Below, in pieces: positions 40,535 to 52,784 of a stretch of 64,000 nt of DNA (positions are counted from its first letter, which is position 1; the number at the start of each line of letters is the position of its first letter). Source of the stretch: Lelliottia amnigena (GTDB lineage: Bacteria; Pseudomonadota; Gammaproteobacteria; Enterobacterales; Enterobacteriaceae); NCBI GenBank assembly GCA_900635465.1, contig LR134135.1:1240001-1304000 (forward strand), read 5' to 3'. The notes under the pieces were generated by a model that saw nothing but the letters and a program-made list of their open reading frames with translations, made no database searches and was not told the origin of the DNA. Position numbers and translations under genes: made by a program.

Positions 40535-41593
40535 ATGCTGGAACTCAATTTCACCCAAACGCTGGGCAACCACACGTTGACGCTCAACGAAACGCTGCCT
40601 GCGTCAGGGATCACCGCCGTTTTTGGCGTATCGGGCGCGGGTAAAACGTCGCTTATCAACGCGATTAGCGGCCTGACGCGTCCGCAAACGGGCCGCATTG
40701 CCCTTAACGATCGCGTGCTAAATGACGTCGAAAAGAAGATTTACCTGGCCCCTGAGAAGCGCCGTATTGGCTACGTGTTTCAGGATGCGCGCCTGTTCCC
40801 GCATTACAACGTGCGCGGCAATTTGCGCTACGGCATGGCGAAAAGCATGGCCGGACAGTTTGATAAGCTGGTGGCGCTGCTCGGAATTGAAACCTTACTT
40901 GAGCGTCTGCCGTCGTCGCTTTCGGGAGGGGAAAAACAGCGCGTCGCCATTGGTCGTGCCCTGCTCACCGCGCCAGAACTGCTGCTCTTGGATGAGCCGC
41001 TGGCCTCGCTCGACATCCCGCGTAAGCGTGAACTGTTACCGTATCTCCAGCGTCTGGCGCGCGAAATTAACATTCCGATGCTGTATGTCAGCCATTCTCT
41101 GGATGAGATTTTACATCTGGCAGACAAAGTGCTGGTGCTGGAAAATGGCAGCGTCAAAGCCTTTGGCAATCTGGAAGAGGTGTGGGGCAGCAGCGTCATG
41201 CACCCGTGGTTGCCGAAAGAGCAACAAAGTAGCGTGCTGAAAGTGAGCGTGCTGGAGCACCACCCGCACTACGCCATGACGGCGCTGGCGCTGGGCGATC
41301 AGCATCTGTGGGTCAATAAGATTGAAAAACCGTTGCAGACCGCGCTGCGGATCCGCATTCAGGCGTCTGACGTTTCGCTGGTGCTGCAACCGCCGCTGCA
41401 ATCCAGTATCCGCAATATTCTGCGCGCCAAAGTGGCGCAATGTTTCGACGATAACGGACAGGTGGAAGTCCAGCTCGAAATCGGCAGCAAGACGCTCTGG
41501 GCGCGCATCAGCCCGTGGGCCAGGGATGAACTCGGTATCAAGCCTGGCCTGTGGCTGTACGCGCAAATCAAGAGCGTCTCGATCACCACCTGA
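40535..41593 (+). CDS. modC: Molybdate ABC transporter ATP-binding protein
   Basis: ATPase of the molybdate importer, 352 residues. Walker [10 protein letters not shown] (about 32-40), signature [15 protein letters not shown] (about 129-143), Walker B LLLLDEPL, and a C-terminal MOP/TOBE domain (about 290-352) that senses molybdate. Two bases after modB. Its stop abuts the stop of the convergent ybhA gene. Confidence 0.97.
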   Translation: MLELNFTQTLGNHTLTLNETLPASGITAVFGVSGAGKTSLINAISGLTRPQTGRIALNDRVLNDVEKKIYLAPEKRRIGYVFQDARLFPHYNVRGNLRYGMAKSMAGQFDKLVALLGIETLLERLPSSLSGGEKQRVAIGRALLTAPELLLLDEPLASLDIPRKRELLPYLQRLAREINIPMLYVSHSLDEILHLADKVLVLENGSVKAFGNLEEVWGSSVMHPWLPKEQQSSVLKVSVLEHHPHYAMTALALGDQHLWVNKIEKPLQTALRIRIQASDVSLVLQPPLQSSIRNILRAKVAQCFDDNGQVEVQLEIGSKTLWARISPWARDELGIKPGLWLYAQIKSVSITT

Positions 41594-42412
41594 TTACAGC
41601 AGGTGAGTATAAATATACTGCGCGATGCTATCGGTGGTGTTGTCCCCAATCACCACGTTAGCGCGCGCTTTCACCGCGTCGTCAGCATTGCCCATTGCCA
41701 CGCCCGTACCCGCCGCTTCCAGCATGCTGATGTCGTTATAGTTATCGCCAAAAGCAATCACATCGCGCATTGAACCGCCCTGAGATTCGACAAACTGCGT
41801 CAAACGTTTGCCTTTGCTGTTGCCTTTGCGGGCGATATCCACCTGATCGTGCCACGACCACTCGCACGCCAGCCCCAGCGTTTGCTCCACATGCGCCGCG
41901 AATTCATTCAGCTTTTGCGTGTTTTCATCCGTCAACGCGAATTTCCAGATAGCGTTCACCTCCTGCGCGGACTCACGCAAAGTAGACACCTGGGTAAACA
42001 CCGGGCGCTGGGCTTCAGGCAGCGTCAGCGCCCAGTTGCGGGTGCGGATCACATGCCCGGTTGGGCGTTCATACAGCATGGCATCGTCAACGTACATCAG
42101 CCCGTGTACGGCGTGTTCATCCAGCAGGTCAATCAGTTGCAGCGCCTGAGTGACAGGCAGCGGATCGGACTCAAGAACCTTTTTTGTTTGATAATCATAC
42201 AAATAAGTCCCGTTACAACAAATTGCAGGTGTATCTAACGCCAGTGCCTGATAAAAAGGATGAATGGCAACGTGATGTCGACCCGTGACGATCAGGAGTT
42301 GATATCCCGCTTCCTGGGCACGTTTAAGTGCTTCAAGCGAAGAGGGAAGCAGGGTTTTTTGAGGGGTTAGCAGTGTACCGTCTAAATCCAGTGCAATCAC
42401 ACGCGAGGTCAT
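41594..42412 (-). CDS. ybhA: HAD-family phosphatase YbhA (pyridoxal phosphate phosphatase)
   Basis: A 272-residue Cof-type HAD phosphatase. The E. coli protein acts on pyridoxal 5'-phosphate and sugar phosphates. The nucleophile motif LDLDGTLLT (Asp9, Asp11) opens the protein, and motif IV FGDNYNDISMLEAAG binds magnesium near residue 212. Divergent from pgl with a 141-base gap. Confidence 0.94.
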   Translation of the reverse strand: MTSRVIALDLDGTLLTPQKTLLPSSLEALKRAQEAGYQLLIVTGRHHVAIHPFYQALALDTPAICCNGTYLYDYQTKKVLESDPLPVTQALQLIDLLDEHAVHGLMYVDDAMLYERPTGHVIRTRNWALTLPEAQRPVFTQVSTLRESAQEVNAIWKFALTDENTQKLNEFAAHVEQTLGLACEWSWHDQVDIARKGNSKGKRLTQFVESQGGSMRDVIAFGDNYNDISMLEAAGTGVAMGNADDAVKARANVVIGDNTTDSIAQYIYTHLL

Positions 42413-42553
42413 TTGTTCTTCCGGGTTAATATTGAATTTAAAGTCTTCTGGGATGGTACACCGAGAGAGGATGCCGGCAAAATGCCAGGCTAGAATTCAG
42501 CATTCACCGTTAAAAGTTAATTACTTTCACGCGCAGTGAGGAAAGGAGAATTC

Positions 42554-43549
42554 ATGAAACAAACCGTTTATACCGCCAGTCCTGAAAGCCAGCAGATCCA
42601 CGTCTGGCGTCTGAATACCGAAGGCTCGCTCACGCTGGTGCAGGTTGTCGATGTGCCTGGGCAAGTTCAGCCAATGGTCGTCAGTCCGGATAAACGTTTT
42701 TTGTATGTTGGCGTGCGTCCTGAATTCCGCGTTCTGGCTTACCGCATTTCCCCGGACGATGGCACGCTGACCTACACCGCCGAAGCGCCACTGCCGGGCA
42801 GCCCGACGCATATCTCCACCGATCGTCAGGGTCGTTTCCTTTTCAGCGGATCTTACAATGCGGGCAGCGTCAGCGTGACGCGTCTGGAAGAGGGCATTCC
42901 GGTTGAAACCGTGGATATTGTCGAAGGGCTGGAAGGCTGTCACTCCGCGAATATCTCTCCGGATAACCGCACGCTGTGGGTTCCCGCGCTGAAGCAGGAT
43001 CGCATTTGCCTGTTCACGCTCAGCGACGACGGCCACCTGCAGGCGCAGAACCCGGCAGAGGTCACCACCGTGGAGGGCGCAGGTCCGCGTCACATGGTGT
43101 TCCACCCGAATCAGCAGTACGCCTACGTGGTAAATGAGCTAAACAGCTCCGTTGACGTGTGGGAACTGCGCAATCCAAACGGCCAGATCGAGTGCATCCA
43201 GACGCTGGATATGATGCCTGCGGACTTTGCCGACACCCGCTGGGCGGCAGATATTCATATCACCCCGGATGGCCGTCATCTGTACGCCTGCGATCGCACT
43301 TCGAGTCTGATCACCGTGTTCAGCATCTCTGAAGACGGCAGCGTGCTGGCAATCGAAGGCTTCCAGCCAACCGAAACCCAGCCGCGCGGCTTTAATATCG
43401 ATAACAGCGGCAAATTCCTGATTGCGGCGGGGCAGAAATCCCATCACATCGCGCTGTATGAAATTAAAGGCGTACAGGGACTGCTGGAAGAGAAAGGTCG
43501 CTATGCGGTTGGTCAGGGCCCAATGTGGGTGGTGGTTAACGCACACTAA
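42554..43549 (+). CDS. pgl: 6-phosphogluconolactonase
   Basis: Hydrolyses 6-phosphogluconolactone in the pentose phosphate pathway. The 331-residue protein is the seven-bladed beta-propeller form (formerly YbhE), unlike the NagB-like lactonases. The repeated blade motif is visible, as in [24 protein letters not shown] and [13 protein letters not shown]. The ATG at 42554 follows AGGAGA and gives the E. coli length. Confidence 0.97.
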   Translation: MKQTVYTASPESQQIHVWRLNTEGSLTLVQVVDVPGQVQPMVVSPDKRFLYVGVRPEFRVLAYRISPDDGTLTYTAEAPLPGSPTHISTDRQGRFLFSGSYNAGSVSVTRLEEGIPVETVDIVEGLEGCHSANISPDNRTLWVPALKQDRICLFTLSDDGHLQAQNPAEVTTVEGAGPRHMVFHPNQQYAYVVNELNSSVDVWELRNPNGQIECIQTLDMMPADFADTRWAADIHITPDGRHLYACDRTSSLITVFSISEDGSVLAIEGFQPTETQPRGFNIDNSGKFLIAAGQKSHHIALYEIKGVQGLLEEKGRYAVGQGPMWVVVNAH

Positions 43550-43559
43550 GCGATAGAAA

Positions 43560-43590
43560 ATAAAAAACCTCGCTAATGCGAGGTTTTTTT
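43560..43590 (+). terminator. Terminator of pgl
   Basis: ACCTCGC-TAAT-GCGAGGT stem followed by seven T residues; the A tract in front allows use from the opposite strand, for ybhC. Confidence 0.88.
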
Positions 43591-43606
43591 ATGTCCGGAG
43601 ATCCGA

Positions 43607-44889
43607 TTACTTCTTCGGCTCAGCCACGACTTTACTGCCCACGCCGCGGTTGTTGAACTCCCACATGCGGTTGAAGTTAGCGTCGTTCAGATTGCGCTGC
43701 ACGTTGCCTTTATCATCCACCGCGCGGTGTTGCCGGAGAACGGACGTTTGGAGACAGCGGCATCGGCCCACGGTTTTGCCATGTTAAAGCCTTCGTTGAT
43801 CACGCTGTCGCGAATCACGACCTGACCGTTGGTCGCCGAATCCACATCCAGAGAACGCCCCAGCTGCGCCACGCCGTCACCGGATGCGGTGAAGCGGCTG
43901 TTAATAGCCAGGAAGCCGTAGAACATGTTGGACAGCGTTGCAGGCGCAAACACGTAACCTTCCTGCTGGGTGCGGCTGTTCACGACGCGGAATTCGGTGT
44001 TATCAAACACCACCGCGCCACGACCAGACACAATATCCACATCGCCTTCAATGTAGCTATTGGTGACCTGAGTGCGCGTCAGACGGTTATTTTGCAGCGT
44101 GTTTTGCACGCCGCTGTTGGTCACAAAGAAGGTGTTCTGGCGACCCAGAATATTCACGTTATTGATCTGCACCCGATCGCCGTCAGTACGCAGGGCAACC
44201 GCCTGATGATTACCCGCATCCACGCTGTCACCCACGGTGTTCTGGATGGTCAGGTTTTGCAGCTGCAGACCGTTGTTCTGTGACCAGACTACCGCAGAAC
44301 ACATCACGCCCACGGTCGCGCTTGGCTTGCTCTGGCAGTTGTCGAACATATACCACGCCGGTTTGCCTGGCATGTATTTACCGGCCGGATTCACCAGATG
44401 ACGCCAGGTGTTACGGTCGATTTCGGAGTCGATCGCCAGGCCAATTTTCACATCAACCGCTTTCTCACCGGTACCATAAATAGTGATGCTGCCCGGTGCG
44501 GCAGGAACATAAACGGTTCCTTCGTATTCACCCGGTAAAATCGCAATGTACTGGCGAGACGCGCTGTGCTTGGTGATAGCCGCGTCAACCGCAGCCTGAA
44601 TGCTGGTGTGCGTCACGCCCTGCGCGCCTGCTGGCCCAACCACGAAGTTTGGCTGCTCAGGCAGACGAATAGAGGACGGCGTCCACGGCGCAGCGTTTGG
44701 ATCCATTGCTGAATAATAATGTGCAGCGGTGAAGTTCTTTGCTTCGCCAGCAGACAGAATAGGGCGAGACGCCGTACCTGGTGCAGCTTGCTCAGAAGGC
44801 AACTGATCCGCAGGCGTTGAGCTACAGGCGGATAACGTCACGCCAAATGCGAGCGCCAACGCCAGACGGGAAATCCTGGAAATGTTCAA
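43607..44889 (-). pseudogene. ybhC: Acyl-CoA thioester hydrolase/pectinesterase-like lipoprotein YbhC, frameshifted near its end
   Basis: Outer-membrane lipoprotein with a pectinesterase beta-helix fold. The start MNISRISRLALALAFGVTLSAC holds the signal peptide and lipobox (Cys22), and the beta-helix is intact to about residue 385. Near 43719-43726 one base is missing on the coding strand (GCGCGGTGGATG), so the frame ends with WMIKATCSAI at 43687. The expected end (VDDKGNVQRNLND... NNRGVGSKVVAEPKK) lies in the next frame and stops at 43607. Adding one base restores 427 codons, the E. coli length. The lost part is only the last 40 residues or so. Confidence 0.87.
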
Positions 44890-44938
44890 GGGAAAGCTCC
44901 TTGCTTCGCGAGTCTTAACGGGATAATCGAAATAGCCT

Positions 44939-44953
44939 GCTTTTTTATACTAA
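44939..44953. other. Lambda-type attB core
   Basis: GCTTTTTTATACTAA is identical to the 15-base core of the E. coli phage lambda attachment site, and it lies in the same place, just upstream of ybhC. The flanks CCT before and GTTGAGCGAAACGGG after also match, apart from one base in the right Int-binding arm. That arm reads CAACTTAGT on the other strand, fitting the integrase core-site consensus CAACTTNNT. No phage genes are attached. Confidence 0.85.
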
Positions 44954-45053
44954 GTTGAGCGAAACGGGAAGATGAAAAGGCAAAAAGTTCTCTTTTTCAC
45001 CTGCGACAGCCGCGGAAGTCGTCACAAATAAATAACATTTTCGATAAAGCGGG

Positions 45054-45083
45054 TTGACAGGGGCAATCGAATGAAAATAAATG
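45054..45083 (+). promoter_or_regulatory. Candidate hutIGC promoter
   Basis: A consensus -35 TTGACA at 45054-45059; the -10 is less clear (TAAATG at 45078-45083 with 18-base spacing). The HutC operator overlaps its downstream end. Confidence 0.5.
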
Positions 45084-45092
45084 TCTATACAA
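45082..45092. promoter_or_regulatory. Putative HutC operator of hutIGC
   Basis: TGTCTATACAA, an 11-base motif repeated exactly at the hutU promoter. It overlaps an in-frame ATG at 45081, which argues that translation of hutI begins further down, at 45114. Confidence 0.7.
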
Positions 45093-45113
45093 CTCATGAC
45101 AAGCGGACGTCCT

Positions 45114-46337
45114 ATGCAGCAGCTTCATCCCGATGACGTTATCTGGCATCACGCACGGCTGGCAACCCTGAATCCGGACAACCCTGAGCCTTACGGTATG
45201 CAGGAAAACGTCGCATTAATTGTACGCGGCGAGAAAATCCTGGCGCTGATTCCTGAAGCTGACATCCCGGTAAATCATGCGAATCAGATTGACCTTGAAG
45301 GGCGGCTGGTCACGCCGGGCCTGATTGACTGTCATACCCATCTGGTGTTCGGCGGCGACCGCGCCTCTGAGTGGGAGCAGCGTCTTAATGGCGTCTCGTA
45401 TCAAACGATCAGTGCGCAGGGCGGCGGGATTAACGCCACGGTCGCAGCGACGCGCGCAAGCTCGGCGGAAACGCTGTTGACGCTGGCGCAACAGCGGCTG
45501 CAACGCCTGATGCAAGAGGGCGTTACCACGCTTGAGATCAAATCCGGTTACGGTCTGAATCACGAGGCCGAAGCGAAAATGCTGCGCGTGGCGCAACAGC
45601 TCGCGCAAAACAATCCGGTCGAGATAAGCCCGACGCTGCTGGCGGCGCACGCGGTACCAACTGAATACCGTCACGATCCGGATGCTTATCTTAGGCTGGT
45701 TTGCGAGCAAATCATGCCCACACTCTGGAAGCAGAACCTCTTTGAAGCGGTGGATGTGTTTTGTGAAAACGTCGGGTTCACCCCTGCACAAACCGAGCGG
45801 GTTTTTCAGGCCGCTGCGGCGCTGGGGATCCCCGTCAAAGGCCACGTCGAGCAGCTTTCAAACCTTGGCGGTGCGGCTCTTGTCAGCCGCTATAAAGGCT
45901 TGTCCGCCGATCATATCGAATATCTGGACGACGCGGGCGTTGCCGCGATGGCGCAAAACGGCACGGTAGCGGTATTGCTGCCGGGCGCGTTCTATTTCTT
46001 ACAGGAGCGCCAGCGCCCACCGGTTGAACAGCTGCGAAAACAGGGCGTGCCAATCGCCGTGGCGACCGACTACAACCCCGGCACCAGCCCGTTTGCCAGC
46101 CTGCATCTGGCGATGAACATGGCCTGTGTCCAGTTTGGCTTAACGCCGGAAGAAGCATGGGCTGGCGTGACGCGCCATGCCGCGCAGGCGCTCGGACGCG
46201 GCGCCACACACGGGCAATTAAAAGACGGGTTTGTCGCCGATTTTATTGTCTGGGATGCCGAACGGCCGGTGGAAATGGTGTATGAGCCAGGTCGTAACCC
46301 GCTGTATCAACGTGTTTTTCGTGGGAAAATAACATGA
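45114..46337 (+). CDS. hutI: Imidazolonepropionase
   Basis: Third step of histidine degradation: hydrolyses imidazolone-5-propionate to formiminoglutamate. The 407-residue amidohydrolase has the metal motif [16 protein letters not shown] near residues 79-94, the [11 protein letters not shown] histidine segment and the [10 protein letters not shown] aspartate loop. The ATG at 45114 is chosen over 45081 and 45096 because it follows AGCGGACG at proper spacing and avoids the operator. Its stop overlaps hutG (ATGA). Confidence 0.93.
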   Translation: MQQLHPDDVIWHHARLATLNPDNPEPYGMQENVALIVRGEKILALIPEADIPVNHANQIDLEGRLVTPGLIDCHTHLVFGGDRASEWEQRLNGVSYQTISAQGGGINATVAATRASSAETLLTLAQQRLQRLMQEGVTTLEIKSGYGLNHEAEAKMLRVAQQLAQNNPVEISPTLLAAHAVPTEYRHDPDAYLRLVCEQIMPTLWKQNLFEAVDVFCENVGFTPAQTERVFQAAAALGIPVKGHVEQLSNLGGAALVSRYKGLSADHIEYLDDAGVAAMAQNGTVAVLLPGAFYFLQERQRPPVEQLRKQGVPIAVATDYNPGTSPFASLHLAMNMACVQFGLTPEEAWAGVTRHAAQALGRGATHGQLKDGFVADFIVWDAERPVEMVYEPGRNPLYQRVFRGKIT

Positions 46338-47272
46338 ATTTTTGGCGACCAACGCCCTCTGAAATCTGGCAAGGGCGAGACGATCGCGCCGAGGCCAGCA
46401 ACGCCCTGCGTATTTTCCAGACGCTACGCCAGGCTGAACATTTTATTCCGGTAAGTTCAGGTATTGCATTGCTCGGTTTTGCCAGCGATGAGGGGGTGAA
46501 GCGCAATCATGGCAGACCTGGCGCGGCGCACGCACCCGACGTGCTGCGCAAGGCCCTAGCGAATATGGCCAGCCATCACGGGCACGATCGGCTGGTGGAT
46601 ATGGGGACGATCACCGTTGAAGCAGACCAGCTTGAACCCGCGCAGCAAGCGCTCAGCGACGGGGTGAAATCCTGTCAGCACGCGGGGATGCGCACGCTGG
46701 TATTCGGCGGCGGGCATGAAACCGCCTGGGCGCACGGGCGCGGCGTGCTGGATGCGTTTCCTGATGAACGCGTCGTTATCATTAATCTGGATGCGCATCT
46801 CGATTTGCGCAAAGTCGAAAGGGCGACTTCCGGCACGCCGTTCCGCCAGCTTGCGCAGTATTGCGAAGCGCAGCAGCGTGAATTTCAGTACGCGTGCTTT
46901 GGCGTCAGCCGCGCGGCGAATACCCAGGCGCTGTGGGATGAAGCGGTTCGCCTGAACGTCACGCTGGTGGACGATCTGCATTTTCGCCGCGATGCGTTAT
47001 CCACACTGGACGCCGTTTTAGCGCAGGCGGATCGCGTGTATCTCACCCTCGATCTGGACGTCCTGCCCGCGGGTGAAATGCCCGCAGTCTCGGCTCCGGC
47101 AGCGCTTGGTATTCCGGCCATGGATCTTATGCCGGTGATTGAGCAGATCTGTCGTAGCGGAAAGCTGCAGGCCGCTGATTTAGTCGAGTTTAATCCGTCG
47201 TACGATCGCGATGGTCAGGGTGCACGATTGGCTGCGCGTTTGGCCTGGCAAATTGCTCACTGGTGGGCATAA
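46334..47272 (+). CDS. hutG: Formimidoylglutamase
   Basis: Hydrolyses formiminoglutamate to glutamate and formamide, the last step of the one-step hut pathway. The 312-residue arginase-fold enzyme has the manganese motifs [20 protein letters not shown] and [18 protein letters not shown]. Coupled to hutI by a four-base overlap and followed 19 bases later by hutC. Confidence 0.95.
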   Translation: MNFWRPTPSEIWQGRDDRAEASNALRIFQTLRQAEHFIPVSSGIALLGFASDEGVKRNHGRPGAAHAPDVLRKALANMASHHGHDRLVDMGTITVEADQLEPAQQALSDGVKSCQHAGMRTLVFGGGHETAWAHGRGVLDAFPDERVVIINLDAHLDLRKVERATSGTPFRQLAQYCEAQQREFQYACFGVSRAANTQALWDEAVRLNVTLVDDLHFRRDALSTLDAVLAQADRVYLTLDLDVLPAGEMPAVSAPAALGIPAMDLMPVIEQICRSGKLQAADLVEFNPSYDRDGQGARLAARLAWQIAHWWA

Positions 47273-47291
47273 CACGTTTAGAGGAGTCACG

Positions 47292-48026
47292 ATGTTTACA
47301 CGCTCACCGAATCAGCCACCCAGCGCGCCCGCGCCTTTTTACGAAAAGGTGAAACAGGCGATCAGCGAGAAAATCGCCGCGGGCGTCTGGAAGCCACACG
47401 ACCGCATTCCATCCGAAGCGGAGCTGGTGGCGCAGTTTGGTTTTAGCCGCATGACCATCAACCGCGCGCTGCGGGAACTGACCGACGAGGGTATGCTGGT
47501 GCGATTGCAGGGGGTCGGGACTTTTGTCGCCGAGCCAAAAGGGGAGTCTGCGCTTTTTGCGATCCGCAGCATCGCCGATGAGATCGCCGCGCGAAATCAT
47601 CAGCATCATTGCGAGGTGTTAATTCTTGAAGAGACGCAGGCCAGCGCTGAACAGGCGTTGGCGCTGAACGTCAATGAGGGGACGCGGATTTTTCACTCGC
47701 TAATGGTGCATTTCGAGAATGACATCCCGGTACAAATCGAAGACCGCTGCGTCAATGCCGCGCGCGTGCCGGACTATCTCGAACAGGATTACACCCAGAC
47801 CACGCCGCATGCCTGGCTGTCGCAGGTTGCCCCGCTGACCGAAGGCGAACACATCGTCGAAGCGGTACGCGCCACGTTGCAGGAGTGTGAAATGCTGCGC
47901 ATCAAAGAGCACGATCCGTGCCTGCTGATCCGCCGTCGCACCTGGTCTGGCGCGCAAATTGTCTCCCATGCGCGGCTGCTGTTTCCCGGGGATCGCTACC
48001 GGTTGCAGGGCCACTTTATGTCATAA
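47292..48026 (+). CDS. hutC: Histidine-utilisation repressor
   Basis: GntR-family repressor of the hut genes that responds to urocanate. The 244-residue protein has an N-terminal winged helix-turn-helix (IPSEAELVAQFGFSRMTINRALREL, about residues 40-64, with the GVGTFV wing) and a C-terminal UTRA effector domain ending HARLLFPGDRYRLQGHF. The ATG at 47292 follows GAGGAG. It lies in the operon it should control. Confidence 0.94.
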   Translation: MFTRSPNQPPSAPAPFYEKVKQAISEKIAAGVWKPHDRIPSEAELVAQFGFSRMTINRALRELTDEGMLVRLQGVGTFVAEPKGESALFAIRSIADEIAARNHQHHCEVLILEETQASAEQALALNVNEGTRIFHSLMVHFENDIPVQIEDRCVNAARVPDYLEQDYTQTTPHAWLSQVAPLTEGEHIVEAVRATLQECEMLRIKEHDPCLLIRRRTWSGAQIVSHARLLFPGDRYRLQGHFMS

Positions 48027-48089
48027 GTTTTAAAAGCGTGATAGCTAACGCAATATAACAAAATTGTATCTTTTTTGTTAAATCCAACC

Positions 48090-48118
48090 TTGTGCGGGGT
48101 TGTCTATACAAGTATATC
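48090..48118 (+). promoter_or_regulatory. hutUH promoter overlapped by a HutC operator
   Basis: A -35 TTGTGC (48090-48095) and a -10 TATATC (48113-48118) are 17 bases apart. TTGTCTATACAA at 48100-48111, near-palindromic and sharing its last 11 bases with the site before hutI, fills the spacer. Repressor binding there would block RNA polymerase. Confidence 0.65.
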
Positions 48119-48153
48119 TATTTGTATATTTCATCCCGTATGAGGACCACACA

Positions 48154-49838
<1,685 letters not shown>

Positions 49839-49839
<1 letters not shown>

Positions 49840-51359
49840 TGAACGCGTTAACCCTTACTCCTGGCGCGCTGACGCTGAAACAGCTGCGCAACGTCTGGCG
49901 TCACCCGACCCCGCTGGCACTGGATGAAAAAGCGCATGAAGCCATCAACCAAAGCGTGGCCTGCGTCGAAGCGATCGTGGCGGAAGACCGTACCGCATAT
50001 GGGATTAACACCGGTTTTGGCCTGCTGGCGCAGACGCGCATTGCCACGCACGATCTGGAAAATCTCCAGCGCTCGCTGGTGCTGTCGCATGCCGCAGGCG
50101 TAGGTGCTCCATTGGACGACAGCATGGTGCGCCTGATGATGGTGCTGAAAATCAACAGCCTGGCGCGCGGCTTTTCCGGCATCCGGCTGAGCGTGATTCA
50201 GGCGCTGATTGCGCTGGTGAATGCTCAGGTGTATCCGTGGATCCCGTCGAAAGGTTCCGTTGGCGCGTCGGGCGATTTGGCCCCGCTGGCCCATATGTCG
50301 TTGCTGTTGCTCGGCGAGGGCAAAGCCCGCTGGCAGGGCGAATGGCTGCCCGCCAAAGACGCACTGAAAAAGGCAGGACTGGAGCCGATTACCCTCGCCG
50401 CGAAAGAGGGCCTGGCGCTGCTGAACGGTACCCAGGCGTCAACCGCGTTTGCGCTGCGTGGATTATTCGAAGCCGAAGATCTGTTTGCGTCGGCGGTGGT
50501 GTGCGGCGCCTTAACGACCGAAGCGGTGCTCGGCTCACGGAGTCCGTTTGATGCGCGTATTCATGCGGTGCGCGGCCAGCGCGGACAAATTGACGCGGCA
50601 GCGATGTATCGCCATGTGCTGACGGATACCAGTGAAATCGCTGATTCTCATCATAACTGCGACAAAGTGCAGGACCCGTATTCGCTGCGCTGTCAGCCGC
50701 AGGTGATGGGCGCGTGTTTAACCCAGTTGCGCCACGCCGCAGAGGTTTTACTTATCGAGTCCAACGCGGTCTCCGATAACCCGCTGGTGTTTGCCGAGCA
50801 AAATGAAGTGGTTTCCGGCGGCAATTTCCACGCTGAGCCGGTGGCGATGGCGGCGGATAATCTGGCGCTGGCGATTGCCGAAATCGGCGCATTATCCGAG
50901 CGCCGTATCGCGTTAATGATGGATAAACACATGTCGCAGCTGCCGCCGTTCCTGGTGCGTAACGGCGGCGTCAACTCCGGGTTTATGATTGCCCAGGTCA
51001 CGGCGGCGGCGCTGGCGAGCGAAAATAAAGCCCTGTCGCATCCGCACAGCGTCGACAGTTTGCCGACCTCGGCGAATCAGGAAGATCACGTCTCTATGGC
51101 ACCGGCCGCAGGGCGTCGCCTGTGGGAAATGGCGTCAAATACGCGGGGCGTGCTGGCGGTAGAGTGGCTCGCGGCGGTTCAGGGTATTGATTTGCGCGAA
51201 GGGCTAAAATCCAGCCCCTTGCTGGAGCAGGCGCGCCAGATGCTGCGCGAGGCCGTTTCACACTACGATGATGACCGTTTCTTCGCGCCGGACATCGAAA
51301 AGGCGATGGAACTGCTGGATGAGGGACATCTGGTGGCGCTGTTGCCGCCCGTGTTATAA
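49839..51359 (+). CDS. hutH: Histidine ammonia-lyase
   Basis: First step of histidine degradation, removing ammonia to give urocanate. The 506-residue protein carries Ala143-Ser144-Gly145 in [15 protein letters not shown], the triad that cyclises to the MIO cofactor, along with the YGINTGFG loop and the [13 protein letters not shown] segment. The start overlaps the hutU stop, so hutUH is one coupled unit. Confidence 0.97.
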
Positions 51360-51361
51360 AA

Positions 51362-51398
51362 AAACGCCCGGCAGACTTGTCTGGCCGGGCGTCGTTTT
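51362..51398. terminator. Bidirectional terminator between hutH and bioA
   Basis: ACGCCCGGC and GCCGGGCGT form a nine-pair stem, with AAAA before and TTTT after, between two convergent genes. Confidence 0.82.
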
Positions 51399-51408
51399 GC
51401 ATCCTGGA

Positions 51409-52698
51409 TTACATCACAAAGTGATCGGGATAATTCACCGCGTCGACCACGGCGTCAGTCAGTTTTTGCAACTGCTCTGCGGTGATCAAGTACGGCGGCA
51501 TCAGATAAATCAGTTTGCCGAACGGACGCACCCACACCCCCTGATCGACGAAGAAACGCTGCAACGCGGCCATGTTCACCGGATAGCGGGTTTCCACCAC
51601 GCCAATCGCGCCCAGAACGCGCACGTCCGCCACACATTCAGACGCTTTTGCCTTCGTCAGTTCCCGTTTGAGCTGCGCTTCGATAGCCGCAACTTGCGCC
51701 TGCCACTCCCCGCTTTCAAGGATCGCCAGGCTTTCGCTGGCCGCCGCGCACGCAAGCGGATTCCCCATAAACGTGGGACCGTGCATAAAGCAGCTCGCTT
51801 CACCGTCGCTGATGGTTTCGGCAACATGACGCGTGGTGATCGTCGCAGAAAGGGTCATCGTCCCGCCCGTTAGCGCTTTACCGAGACACAAAATATCCGG
51901 CGCGATGCCCGCATGTTCACAGGCGAACAGTTTGCCAGTGCGACCAAATCCGGTAGCGATCTCATCGGCAATCAGCAGGATGCCTTCGCGGTCGCACATC
52001 TTGCGGATGCGTCGTAGCCACTCAGGGTGATACATCCGCATACCGCCTGCGCCCTGAACGATGGGCTCCAGAATCACGGCGGCGATATCCTGGCGATGCG
52101 CCGCCATTATTCGCGCAAACCCAACCATATCGGCCTCGTCCCATTCGCCGTCAAAACGACTTTGCGGGGCGGGCGCAAACAGGTTTTCCGGGAGATATCC
52201 TTTCCACAAGCTGTGCATCGAATTGTCCGGATCGCAGACCGACATCGCGCCAAACGTATCACCGTGATAGCCGTTGCGGAACGTTAGAAACCGCTGGCGC
52301 GTTTCGCCCTTCGCATGCCAGTACTGCAACGCCATTTTCATCGCCACTTCGACCGCGACCGAACCCGAATCGGCAAGGAAAACGCATTCCAGATTTTCCG
52401 GCGTCATCGCCACCAGACGACGGCACAGAGTAATCGCAGACGGGTGAGTGATTCCGCCAAACATCACATGTGACATCTGGTCGATTTGCGTTTTCATTGC
52501 CGCGTTCAGGCGCGGGTGGTTGTAGCCATGAATGGTCGCCCACCACGATGACATCCCGTCGATCAGCGTTTCGCCCGTCGTGAGATGCAGCTCGCAGCCG
52601 TGCGCAGACGCCACCGGATAAACGGGCAAAGGCTGACTCATTGACGTGTAAGGGTGCCAGATATGGCGTTGATCGAAGGCGAGATCGTCTTGTAACAT
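51409..52698 (-). CDS. bioA: Adenosylmethionine-8-amino-7-oxononanoate aminotransferase
   Basis: Third enzyme of biotin synthesis from pimeloyl precursors; transfers an amino group from S-adenosylmethionine to KAPA to give DAPA. The 429-residue PLP enzyme has ADSGSVAVEVAMKMAL, the LLIADEIATGFGRTG aspartate region and the PLP lysine in LCLGKALTGG (about residue 274). The start at 52698 equals the E. coli position and lies just inside the BirA operator-promoter region, leaving a very short leader. Confidence 0.97.
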   Translation of the reverse strand: MLQDDLAFDQRHIWHPYTSMSQPLPVYPVASAHGCELHLTTGETLIDGMSSWWATIHGYNHPRLNAAMKTQIDQMSHVMFGGITHPSAITLCRRLVAMTPENLECVFLADSGSVAVEVAMKMALQYWHAKGETRQRFLTFRNGYHGDTFGAMSVCDPDNSMHSLWKGYLPENLFAPAPQSRFDGEWDEADMVGFARIMAAHRQDIAAVILEPIVQGAGGMRMYHPEWLRRIRKMCDREGILLIADEIATGFGRTGKLFACEHAGIAPDILCLGKALTGGTMTLSATITTRHVAETISDGEASCFMHGPTFMGNPLACAAASESLAILESGEWQAQVAAIEAQLKRELTKAKASECVADVRVLGAIGVVETRYPVNMAALQRFFVDQGVWVRPFGKLIYLMPPYLITAEQLQKLTDAVVDAVNYPDHFVM

Positions 52699-52705
52699 AA
52701 TCGAC

Positions 52706-52739
52706 TTGTAAACCATTTTATATTAATTTAGGTTTACGA
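52706..52739. promoter_or_regulatory. BirA operator between bioA and bioB
   Basis: TTGTAAACC (52706-52714) and GGTTTACGA (52731-52739) are inverted halves with the 16-base spacing of the E. coli bio operator. Biotinyl-AMP-bound BirA dimers would repress both divergent promoters. Confidence 0.9.
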
Positions 52740-52784
52740 TTATACGCTGAACCGATAATTAACAAAACCCTTTGGAGAAGCCCA

